From positions 1-7,572 of the forward strand of contig DASQHM010000262.1 of assembly GCA_035632095.1 (NCBI GenBank): a DNA stretch of 7,572 bases. The letters run 5' to 3'. The DNA comes from DASQHM01 sp035632095. Lineage in GTDB: Bacteria > Pseudomonadota > Alphaproteobacteria > Ferrovibrionales > Ferrovibrionaceae. The notes beneath the pieces are model-generated. The model ran no database searches. It was not told the DNA's origin and saw only the letters and a list, made by a program, of their open reading frames with translations. Shown one piece after another: positions 1-5,263 of the stretch. Position 1 is the stretch's first letter; each line of letters opens with the position of its first letter. The translations under genes were made by a program, and so were the position numbers.

Positions 1-485
1 TTGGGCGCCATCCGCTTGAGCAGTTCCAGCCGTTTCGGAGTCACTTGCACCGACACGTCCGATATCCCCGTGATCGTTCCGCCGGGCCGCGACAGACTTT
101 CGACCAGCCTGGTGCCGACCGGATCGCCGGCGAAGATCGCGACGGTCGGAACGTTGCCCGCCTGCTTGGCGGCGACGGCAGGCGGATAACCGAACGTCAC
201 CAAGACGTCGATCTTGGCCGCCACGAGTTCGTCGATGAGTTGCGGCAGTTTCTCGACGTGCCCTGCCGCGCCGCGGGACTCGACGACGAGGTTCTTGCCA
301 ACAACATAGCCCCGCGTCGCCAGGCCGCGGATCAGCGGCGCCATGCGCGGAGCGCTTACGTCGATCGGCGGACCGCTGGCGAGCAGCCCGACGCGATAGA
401 CCTTGGATTGGTCCTCGCCGAATGCCGCGAACGGCAAGAGCGCCGTTCCCACACCGGCAAGCGCGATGAAATTTCGGCGCTTCAC
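1..485 (-). CDS. ABC transporter substrate-binding protein, PF04392 type (N-terminal part, cut by window edge)
   Basis: Only the first 161 codons are present; the C-terminal part lies beyond position 1. The N-terminus MKRRNFIALAGVGTALLPFA is a twin-arginine-like leader (RRNFI plus a hydrophobic stretch), with cleavage probably near residues 22-24. The mature part starts VYRVGLLASGPP and contains GYVVGKN, the LPQLIDELVAAKIDVLVTFG block, and the FAGDPVGTRLVESLSRPGG block. These are the usual lobe-1 signatures of the PF04392 periplasmic binding family, which serves ABC importers of mostly unknown ligands. The start is the GTG at 485, because GGAGG (complement of 494-498) lies 8 nt upstream; an in-frame GTG at 491 is too close to that site. 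It lies downstream of the tRNA-Leu gene on the same strand. Permease and ATPase partners, if any, are outside the window, and the ligand cannot be inferred. Confidence 0.88.
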   Translation of the reverse strand, partial: MKRRNFIALAGVGTALLPFAAFGEDQSKVYRVGLLASGPPIDVSAPRMAPLIRGLATRGYVVGKNLVVESRGAAGHVEKLPQLIDELVAAKIDVLVTFGYPPAVAAKQAGNVPTVAIFAGDPVGTRLVESLSRPGGTITGISDVSVQVTPKRLELLKRMAP

Positions 486-568
486 GTGCACTCCCTCCAC
501 CCTCGTTCCGGGCGAATAGTGATCCAAGGAATTCGGAATGCAAGTCGGCTGCGCTAATGGCCAGACAC

Positions 569-603
569 AAAACCGCGAGCTTTCTTGCCGGCTCGGCTAG
601 CGG
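569..603 (-). terminator. Possible weak terminator after tRNA-Leu
   Basis: On the minus strand a CGAGC...GCTCG stem (595-591 with 580-576, 10-nt loop) can be extended by CCG/CGG with a 5-nt bulge and is followed by TTTT (572-569). It sits about 40-70 nt downstream of the tRNA 3' end and ahead of the substrate-binding protein gene. The stem is short and bulged, so this is only a candidate. The rest of 486-640 shows nothing else I can support. Confidence 0.3.
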
Positions 604-640
604 CGCTCACGGACTCCGACATGCCGACAGTTCGGTCGCC

Positions 641-729
641 TGGTGCCCGCTGCCGGACTCGAACCGGCACTCCCGTTGCCAGGAAACGGATTTTAAGTCC
701 GTTGTGTCTACCACTTCCACCAAGCGGGC
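641..729 (-). tRNA. tRNA-Leu, anticodon UAA
   Basis: Read on the minus strand, the gene folds as a class II (long variable arm) tRNA. The acceptor arms GCCCGCT and AGCGGGC pair perfectly over 7 bp. The D-arm region contains GTGGTAGACAC. The anticodon stem ACGGA/TCCGT encloses loop CTTAAAA, giving anticodon UAA (leucine, UUA and UUG codons). The T arm is GCCGG-TTCGAGT-CCGGC. An encoded ACCA ends at 641. The variable arm of about 16 nt is typical of bacterial tRNA-Leu. The first 17 nt of the gene are repeated twice more immediately upstream in the leader (see the repeat feature), so the mature 5' end is assigned by pairing to the 3' acceptor strand of the third copy. Confidence 0.96.
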
Positions 730-763
730 ACTTCCACCAAGCGGGCACTTCCACCAAGCGGGC
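713..763 (-). repeat. Three exact tandem copies of the 17-bp tRNA-Leu 5' end
   Basis: The plus-strand unit acttccaccaagcgggc occurs at 713-729, 730-746 and 747-763 without mismatch or spacer. Read in the tRNA direction the unit is GCCCGCTTGGTGGAAGT, which is the 5' acceptor strand plus the start of the D arm. Only the copy at 713-729 continues into the tRNA body; the other two lie in the precursor leader. An origin by replication slippage is inferred. Each copy offers the same 7-nt strand able to pair with the 3' acceptor arm. Confidence 0.97.
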
Positions 764-835
764 CAAATTCGGCGGCGGCTCCGCCGGACCATAATTCCGC
801 GCACCCCACCCGTCTAGCGCCGTGGCGGCCGGCGC

Positions 836-864
836 TTGCTCCGCTCCGCCCATGGTCCGACAAT
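836..864 (+). promoter_or_regulatory. Candidate sigma70-type promoter for the yciI-like/dioxygenase unit
   Basis: TTGCTC (836-841), a 17-nt spacer and GACAAT (859-864) give modest matches to the -35 and -10 consensus (3/6 and 4/6). Transcription would start near 871, about 26 nt before the GTG at 897. Support is spacing and position only. The surrounding 764-896 stretch also holds a short GGCGG/CCGCC dyad near 771-785 and no gene I would call. Confidence 0.3.
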
Positions 865-896
865 CGCGGCGATCCGGAACGAACGAAAGGCGGCGC

Positions 897-1208
897 GTGC
901 TCTACGTCATCTACCAGGAAGACAGGCCGGGCGCGGAGGCCATTCGAGCGGCCGCGCGGGACGAACACCTCGCCTATCTTGCCCGCCATCGCGATATTCT
1001 GGTCCTTGGCGGCGCACTGCTCGACGACGACGGCCAACGCCGCACCGGAAGCTGCCTCATCGTCAACGTCGCGAACCGCGCCGCGGCGGAGGAATTCTCG
1101 CTGAACGAGCCGTTCCGCCGCGCCGGTCTGTTCGCCACGGTGAAGATCACGCGCATGCGCCGAGGCCAGTGGAATCCGGACGCGGCCCCCGCCACGGCGG
1201 ACGGCTGA
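897..1208 (+). CDS. YciI-like family protein
   Basis: This is a 103-residue protein of the YciI/ferredoxin-like alpha+beta family. It has an N-terminal strand LYVIYQEDRPG, a helix with the conserved histidine (RDEHLAYLARH, His24), a GGALLDDDGQRRTGS hairpin, and the C-terminal LNEPFRRAGLFATVKI block, which corresponds to the family's DPF/aglF motif with Glu71 in place of Asp. A His plus an acidic residue is the proposed active site in this family; the reaction is generally unknown. The GTG at 897 is chosen because AAAGG lies 6 nt upstream and the family begins at this strand. An upstream ATG at 822 would add 25 residues unlike the family. The stop is 13 nt before the dioxygenase gene, whose Shine-Dalgarno starts at this stop, so the two are almost surely co-transcribed. 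A role on the dioxygenase product is inference from context. Confidence 0.88.
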   Translation: MLYVIYQEDRPGAEAIRAAARDEHLAYLARHRDILVLGGALLDDDGQRRTGSCLIVNVANRAAAEEFSLNEPFRRAGLFATVKITRMRRGQWNPDAAPATADG

Positions 1209-1221
1209 AGGAGGACTTGCC

Positions 1222-1749
1222 GTGACGCTCTATTCCGAGCCCCTCGACCTGCAGCGCTGGATCGACGAACACCGCGAGCTGCTCAAGCCGCCGGTCGGCA
1301 ATGCCCAGGTCTGGCGCGACGCCGATTTCATCGTCACCGTGGTCGGCGGTCCCAACGCACGCACCGACTACCACGACGATCCGCTCGAAGAGTTCTTCTA
1401 TCAGCTCAAGGGCGACATGACGCTCCGGGTCATGGAAGGCGGCCGTCCGCGCGAGGTGCCGATCCGCGCAGGCAGCGTGTTTCTGCTGCCGCCGCACGTC
1501 CGCCATTCGCCGCAGCGGCCGATCCCCGGCAGCGTCGGACTGGTGATCGAGCGCCAGCGGCCGGCGGGCCTGCGCGACGGGTTCGAGTGGTATTGCCTTT
1601 CGTGCCACGGGCTGCTGCACCGGGTCGAAGTGCAGCTCGCCAGCATCGTCGACGATCTGCCGCCGCTGTTCGAGGCGTTCTATGCCAACCGCGACCATCG
1701 CACCTGCCGCCGATGCGGCGCCGTGCATCCGGGCAAGAGCACCCGTTAA
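1222..1749 (+). CDS. 3-hydroxyanthranilate 3,4-dioxygenase (EC 1.13.11.6)
   Basis: This 175-residue cupin dioxygenase opens the ring of 3-hydroxyanthranilate to 2-amino-3-carboxymuconate semialdehyde, which cyclises spontaneously to quinolinate or is catabolised further. The catalytic Fe ligands are all present: His51, Glu57 (HDDPLEEFFYQLKG) and His95 (LPPHVRHSPQRP). So are the substrate residues Arg47, Arg99 and Glu110. The C-terminal rubredoxin-like second iron site of the bacterial enzymes is intact: Cys125-x2-Cys128 and Cys162-x2-Cys165. Numbering coincides with what I recall for the characterised Cupriavidus metallidurans enzyme, so length and start fit. The GTG start follows AAGGAGG with 7-nt spacing. 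It is second gene after the yciI-like gene. Its TAA overlaps the stop codon of the convergent ligase gene. Names used elsewhere include nbaC and haao; which pathway it serves here is not shown. Confidence 0.96.
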   Translation: MTLYSEPLDLQRWIDEHRELLKPPVGNAQVWRDADFIVTVVGGPNARTDYHDDPLEEFFYQLKGDMTLRVMEGGRPREVPIRAGSVFLLPPHVRHSPQRPIPGSVGLVIERQRPAGLRDGFEWYCLSCHGLLHRVEVQLASIVDDLPPLFEAFYANRDHRTCRRCGAVHPGKSTR

Positions 1750-3344
1750 GTCGCCATCGCCCGAGCCGCCATCTCCCGCAACCTGGCCCGCTGGATCTTT
1801 GGGCCGTTGGCGCTTGGCGTGGTCGGAAAATCGCCGAGCGGGATCACGCGAACCGGCACCTTATAGGCCGCCATCGCGCGGCGGCAGTGCGCCTGCAGCG
1901 CGGTTTCATCGAATTCGGCGCCGGCCTTTAGCGTGACGAAGGCGACCGCACGCGGGCCTGCGCTCGTCGTAACGCCCACAACCTGGGCGACTTCGACCGC
2001 CGCGTGGGTCTGCAGATGCGCTTCGATCTCCGCCGGGCTCACCAGAAATCCGCCGAGGCGCAGCACATCGCCGATCCGGGTGTGAAAGAGGAAGCCGCCG
2101 CCCTCGACCAGTTCGCCGAGATCGCCGGTGCGCAAATAGCCGTCGTCGGTGAACGCCGCCGCCGTCGCCTGGGCATCGCCGAAATATTCGGCCATCAGGC
2201 TCGGGCCTTTCACCTCAAGTTCGCCGGGCGCGCCTGCCCCGAGCAATCGGCCTGAGTCCGGATCGCGGACCCGCACCGAGGCCGCCGGCGAGACCGGCAC
2301 GCCGCCGCCCTGTGCGCGGCGCTCGGGCGGAAGATCCTCGGACCAGCGCGCAAACAAGGCCTGAATCTCGCTCATGCCGTAAAGGCCGACAAAGCGCACG
2401 CCGCGCGCCTCGCCTTCCGCCACCATCTCGGCCGGCGTGCGCGCGAAGGCCGCGAAGCCGCAGAACCGCAAGTGCGGGAACGGACGCGTTCCCTTTGCCG
2501 CGGCGAACATGCGCATGAACATGTCGTCGGCGCCGTTCATTTGGGTAATGCGCTCCCGCTGCAAGATATCCACAGCCTGCCCGGCGTCGAAGGCCGGCAT
2601 CATATGCATGGCGGCGCCGCTTGCGAGCCCCGACATGGCTTGGCAGAAGCCGAAAACGCCGCAGAGCGGCAGCGCCTGCAGCAGCACCGTCGCAGGTCGC
2701 ACGTAGCCGAAGCCGTCCGCCACGTCGCGGGCGTGATCGACGATGCTCCGCTGCCGATGCAGAACGAACTTCGGCGCCTTGGTGGTGCCCGAAGTGGTGA
2801 ATATGGCGAAGGCGTCCGCGCCATTGCCGTCGCCCGCGACCGGTTCGGCGCCGATCAAGGTCTCGTAGGCGATGCGCCGCGCATGGGGCAGTGGCAGTGG
2901 TTGATGCGGGCCGCCGCCGGCCCCGCCATCATCCTCGCCGTAGACGATGAGCGCCTGGACTCTAGCCAACGCCGCCGGGTCCACATCGGCCAGGATGTCG
3001 CGAAAGGGAATGCCGAGAAAGTCCGGCCAGAGCACGATCGCCTTGGCGCCGGAGCGGCCGACGATATCGCCGACTTCGCTGGCGCGAAACCGCGTGTTCA
3101 CCGCAACCGCGACGGCGCCGATCCGCGCGCATGCGACCAGCAGCACCACATAGGCCGGCAGGTTCGGCAGCCAGAACGCCACGCGATCGCCGCGTCGGAT
3201 GCCGATTTTCCCAAGACCGCCCGCGGCACGGCGGCTCAAAACCGCGAGTTCGCCGTACGTCATCACCCGGCCGCCATGGATCAAGGCCGGCCGCGCGCCC
3301 TGCGCCGCCGACAACGCCTCGATCATGTGGCCTAGGCCGTTCAT
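1746..3344 (-). CDS. AMP-forming acyl/aryl-CoA synthetase-like protein (ANL superfamily), substrate unknown
   Basis: This 532-residue adenylate-forming enzyme is expected to activate a carboxylic acid with ATP and load it onto CoA. Motifs in order: an N-terminal MTYGELAVLSRRAAGGL block; the P-loop TTSGTTKAPKFVLH at about 183-196, where the usual GKPKG is KAPKF; YGMSE at 322-326; YLRTGD with Asp408; hinge region RIGDVLRLGGFLVSPAEIE at 423-441; and C-terminal lysine segment ANGPKIQRARLRE with Lys516, where a proline separates the customary Gly-Lys. The overall length is normal. The ATG at 3344 is preferred: GAGG lies 7 nt upstream, whereas the ATG at 3350 abuts it, and a GTG at 3389 would add 15 atypical residues. 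It is convergent with, not in an operon with, the dioxygenase, so a shared aromatic pathway is only a guess. Benzoate-, aminobenzoate- or fatty-acid-type substrates are all possible. Confidence 0.9.
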   Translation of the reverse strand: MNGLGHMIEALSAAQGARPALIHGGRVMTYGELAVLSRRAAGGLGKIGIRRGDRVAFWLPNLPAYVVLLVACARIGAVAVAVNTRFRASEVGDIVGRSGAKAIVLWPDFLGIPFRDILADVDPAALARVQALIVYGEDDGGAGGGPHQPLPLPHARRIAYETLIGAEPVAGDGNGADAFAIFTTSGTTKAPKFVLHRQRSIVDHARDVADGFGYVRPATVLLQALPLCGVFGFCQAMSGLASGAAMHMMPAFDAGQAVDILQRERITQMNGADDMFMRMFAAAKGTRPFPHLRFCGFAAFARTPAEMVAEGEARGVRFVGLYGMSEIQALFARWSEDLPPERRAQGGGVPVSPAASVRVRDPDSGRLLGAGAPGELEVKGPSLMAEYFGDAQATAAAFTDDGYLRTGDLGELVEGGGFLFHTRIGDVLRLGGFLVSPAEIEAHLQTHAAVEVAQVVGVTTSAGPRAVAFVTLKAGAEFDETALQAHCRRAMAAYKVPVRVIPLGDFPTTPSANGPKIQRARLREMAARAMAT

Positions 3345-3362
3345 GGTCATCCCTCGCGGCCA

Positions 3363-3391
3363 ATTGTCGCTGGCGCGGGATTTATCCACAA
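3363..3391 (-). promoter_or_regulatory. Weak candidate promoter for the CoA synthetase-like gene
   Basis: On the minus strand TTGTGG (3391-3386), a 17-nt spacer and GACAAT (3368-3363) resemble -35/-10 boxes (3/6 and 4/6). Transcription would begin near 3356, giving a leader of about 12 nt that still contains the GAGG site. It overlaps the alternative GTG start at 3389, which would then be untranslated. The rest of the 3345-3539 divergent region contains an AT-rich patch (3449-3467) but no promoter I can assign for the Sel1 gene. Confidence 0.22.
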
Positions 3392-3539
3392 CCGCTACGG
3401 TGTTCGATCCGCATCTGATCGCCGCAAGACGAAGAACGCAACCCCGTCAAAATAAATTTGATACATGCAACCGCGCTTCGCCTCTTCCCCTCGTCGTCGC
3501 CGCGCCGTAGCATTAGTGTCACGAACAGGGCATAAAAAC

Positions 3540-3983
3540 ATGGCGCACGACAGTACGCGGACCATGAAGGACTTGGTTGCGGCGGCGCAACGCGGCGAAG
3601 CGCGCGCGCAATTCGAGCTCGGCCGCCGTCACTATCACGGCAAGGGCGCGCCGCCGGACACGGCGGCCGCGACGCGCTGGTTCCGGCGCGCGGCGGATCA
3701 GGGCCATTTGGTGTCGAGGATCTATCTCGCTGAACTCTCGGGCGAAGATCGCGGCCGCCAGGCCGGCGCCGACGCCGGGTTCGACCGCTGGCTGAAGAGC
3801 GCCGTCGAGGGCCTGCGCAAAAGCGAGCTGAAGCGGCGCGAAGGTCACGATCTGGCCGACATTCTCCGGGCGGGGCACCGCCATGATCGCGCGCGCATCG
3901 GCGTGCCGATACTCTTGGCTCTGACGCTGTGCGGCGGCGCCATGTTCGTCTGGTGGTTCGGGATCATGGCTCGGCTCTGGTAG
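3540..3983 (+). CDS. Small Sel1-repeat protein with C-terminal membrane segment
   Basis: The product is 147 residues. Residues 23-52 (AQFELGRRHYHGKGAPPDTA followed by AATRWFRRAA) match the Sel1-like TPR consensus (AxxxLGxxYxxGxGVxxDxxxAxxWxxxAA). A second, degenerate repeat begins at DQGHLVSRIYLAEL. The middle is charged (LKSAVEGLRKSELKRREGHD), and about residues 120-143 (IGVPILLALTLCGGAMFVWW) form one strong hydrophobic helix ending four residues before the C-terminus, so it looks tail-anchored with the Sel1 part in the cytoplasm. No signal peptide is seen. Sel1 repeats normally bind proteins; the partner is unknown. The ATG at 3540 has AGGG 9 nt upstream; an in-frame ATG at 3465 adds 25 Arg-rich residues unlike the family and lacks a good ribosome site. 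It stands alone, convergent with the Rap1a-like gene. Confidence 0.8.
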   Translation: MAHDSTRTMKDLVAAAQRGEARAQFELGRRHYHGKGAPPDTAAATRWFRRAADQGHLVSRIYLAELSGEDRGRQAGADAGFDRWLKSAVEGLRKSELKRREGHDLADILRAGHRHDRARIGVPILLALTLCGGAMFVWWFGIMARLW

Positions 3984-4022
3984 ACAAGCGGCTGCTCTGT
4001 CCGCCGCCGCCCTTTAACTCAG

Positions 4023-4056
4023 CCTATTTTTCGCAGGGACCTATTCTTCGCAGGGA
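4023..4056. repeat. 17-bp tandem duplication across the Rap1a-like stop codon
   Basis: The unit cctattYttcgcaggga occurs at 4023-4039 and again at 4040-4056, differing only at the seventh base (t versus c). The right copy encodes the last Cys-Glu-Glu and the TAG stop of the minus-strand Rap1a-like gene; the left copy lies just after the stop. It reads as a local duplication of the gene's 3' end. The 3984-4040 gap otherwise contains nothing I recognise. Confidence 0.9.
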
Positions 4057-4376
4057 AAAGCGTCGCGCATGGCTTCGCGCACGGTCTCTTCCGCCGGCTT
4101 GCCGAGTTCGTCCGGATTGTCCTTGGCCCAATCGAGATAGGCATCGCGAACCTGCTCCGGATCGTATTCCTCCGGCAAGCACATTCCCGGATCATCGCTC
4201 ATCTTCGCGGTCAACGCGTGCAACGTGTCGAGGCAGGCCTGGTGGGCCGGCGCCTCGCATTGCGCCACCAATTGCCGGCCGGTCTGGTTGGCAGGCGGAT
4301 TGCCGCGCTGCTGAGCCACCCCCGGCGAAGCCGCCAGGCAGAACGCCGCCAAAACGCCCATGAGAGTAACGCGCAT
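4041..4376 (-). CDS. Secreted Rap1a/Tai-like small protein
   Basis: The product is a 111-residue precursor with a Sec signal peptide (MRVTLMGVLAAFCLAASPGVA, cleavage likely after Ala21). The mature part has the Rap1a/Tai-type pattern: Cys40, Cys48, a helix, Cys66 in GMCLPEEYDPEQVRDAYLDW, then NPDELGKPAEETVREAMRDA and a terminal FPCEE with Cys109. The four cysteines probably form two disulfides in the periplasm. Founding members are immunity proteins against type VI secretion effectors, but many alphaproteobacterial relatives stand alone with no known role. No effector gene is visible here. A GAGGA site lies 5 nt upstream of the ATG. The gene begins 15 nt after the CinA-like stop, so the two are probably one transcript. 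Family assignment is by pattern memory; immunity function is not implied. Confidence 0.8.
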   Translation of the reverse strand: MRVTLMGVLAAFCLAASPGVAQQRGNPPANQTGRQLVAQCEAPAHQACLDTLHALTAKMSDDPGMCLPEEYDPEQVRDAYLDWAKDNPDELGKPAEETVREAMRDAFPCEE

Positions 4377-4391
4377 CGACGTCCTCGCCCC

Positions 4392-5159
4392 TTAAGCCGG
4401 ATCGGTTTCGAGCGGTTCGCCGCCGAGCTCCACGATCAGCGCGCGAAGTTCGTCGGTGGCTTCGCTCAGCATCGGGGCTTCGGTGCCCCTGATCACGATC
4501 GATGCGCCCGGCTTGCCCTGGCGATAGAAGGGATATGAGCCGATGTCCAGGTCCGGATAGCGGACCTGGAGCGCGCCGAGCCCTGCGGCGAATTTTCCCT
4601 CCGGCAGGAACGAACTCACGGTCCGCGACAGCACCTTCGCCCCGCCGACCAGCTCGTGGCGGATGCTTTCGAACATGGCGCGCATCACCGCCGGAATCCC
4701 GGCCATCACGAAGACATTCTCCATGCGGAAGCCCGGCGCTTTCGAAACCGGGTTCTCGATCAGGGTACCGCCGAACGGCACGCGGGCCATGCGCATGCGC
4801 GCTTCGTTGAACTCGCTTTTCTGCTGGATGTAGTGCGCTTCCAGGATTCGCTTCGCCTCCGGATGCACGCCGATGCCGACGCCGAAGGCCTTGGCGACGC
4901 AATCCGCCGTGATGTCGTCATGGGTGGGGCCGATGCCGCCCGAGGTGAAGACATAGTCGAAGCGCCGGCGCACATCGTTGATGGTGTCGACGATGACCTG
5001 CTCCACGTCGGGAATGACGCGCGCTTCCATCAGTCGGACGCCCAGATCGTTGAGCCGGACGGCGATCCAGGCGAGATTTGCGTCCTGCGTCCGGCCCGAG
5101 AGAATCTCGTTGCCGATCACGATCATACAGGCGGTGACGATTTTCGGTCGGTCGGACAT
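4392..5159 (-). CDS. CinA-like molybdopterin-binding domain protein (standalone MoCF domain)
   Basis: The product is 255 residues. It starts KIVTACMIVIGNEILSGRTQDANLAWIA (written here in parts: VIGNEILSGRTQDAN is the family N-terminal signature) and contains TSGGIGPTHDDITADCVAKA, the diagnostic nucleotide/pterin-binding motif of the MoaB/Mog/CinA-N fold. Then come PGFRMENVFVMAGIPAVMRA and SFLPEGKFA, both typical of CinA N-terminal proteins. The nicotinamide-nucleotide deamidase domain of full-length CinA is absent; standalone forms are common in alphaproteobacteria and are annotated as competence/damage-inducible protein A or molybdopterin-binding protein. The biochemical role is not settled; COG1058 members include ADP-ribose pyrophosphatases. 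The ATG at 5159 is chosen because homology begins there; the reading frame stays open to 5276 but those residues are unlike the family. The ribosome site is unusual (see the leader hairpin). It probably forms an operon with the Rap1a-like gene. Confidence 0.9.
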   Translation of the reverse strand: MSDRPKIVTACMIVIGNEILSGRTQDANLAWIAVRLNDLGVRLMEARVIPDVEQVIVDTINDVRRRFDYVFTSGGIGPTHDDITADCVAKAFGVGIGVHPEAKRILEAHYIQQKSEFNEARMRMARVPFGGTLIENPVSKAPGFRMENVFVMAGIPAVMRAMFESIRHELVGGAKVLSRTVSSFLPEGKFAAGLGALQVRYPDLDIGSYPFYRQGKPGASIVIRGTEAPMLSEATDELRALIVELGGEPLETDPA

Positions 5160-5186
5160 GGGGGCTCCGCCCCCTTGCTCGGGGCG
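5160..5186 (-). promoter_or_regulatory. Leader hairpins enclosing the CinA-like ribosome-binding site
   Basis: Directly before the ATG, the minus strand reads GGGGGC-GGA-GCCCCC (5174-5160), a perfect 6-bp inverted repeat with the Shine-Dalgarno GGAG in its loop and 3' arm. Just upstream, CGCCCC (5186-5181 as complement) can instead pair with GGGGCG in the centre, about 6 bp. The two stems compete for the same G-tract. The structures are seen in the sequence; regulatory use is inference. Confidence 0.5.
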
Positions 5187-5190
5187 AGGC

Positions 5191-5218
5191 TTTATACACC
5201 GGCCCGCCCCGCAATCAA
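5191..5218 (-). promoter_or_regulatory. Sigma70-type promoter for the CinA-like / Rap1a-like pair
   Basis: On the minus strand TTGATT (5218-5213), a 16-nt spacer and TATAAA (5196-5191) match the consensus at 4/6 and 5/6. The start of transcription would be near 5184, giving a leader of about 25 nt that consists almost entirely of the competing GC-rich hairpins. This is the best promoter-like sequence in the window. Confidence 0.5.
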
Positions 5219-5228
5219 AACCCCCGCA

Positions 5229-5257
5229 TTGTCGTGAAACGAAGCCCGGTCTATAGG
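5229..5257 (+). promoter_or_regulatory. Candidate promoter for sfsA-map, possibly leaderless
   Basis: TTGTCG (5229-5234), an exact 17-nt spacer and TATAGG (5252-5257) match the consensus at 4/6 each. The predicted transcription start, about 7 nt past the -10 box, falls on or next to the ATG at 5264. It lies back-to-back with the divergent CinA-like promoter, about 10 bp apart. Confidence 0.35.
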
Positions 5258-5263
5258 TTCGCC

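Noticed and set aside
45..557. Plus-strand open frame of 170 codons
   Set aside because: It is antisense to the substrate-binding protein, whose minus-strand frame has clear family motifs, a leader and a ribosome site.
713..763. CRISPR or phage attachment site reading of the tandem 17-bp units
   Set aside because: There are no spacers between units, and the repeated part is the 5' rather than the 3' end of the tRNA; no integrase gene is present.
554..853. Several open frames on both strands around the tRNA
   Set aside because: They run through the tRNA-Leu gene and its tandem repeats; repeated PPSGHFHQAG-like and LVEVPAWWKCPLGG-like peptides simply reflect the 17-bp units.
2472..3335. Plus-strand open frame of 287 codons
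   Set aside because: It is antisense to the CoA synthetase-like gene; long antisense frames are expected in GC-rich coding DNA.
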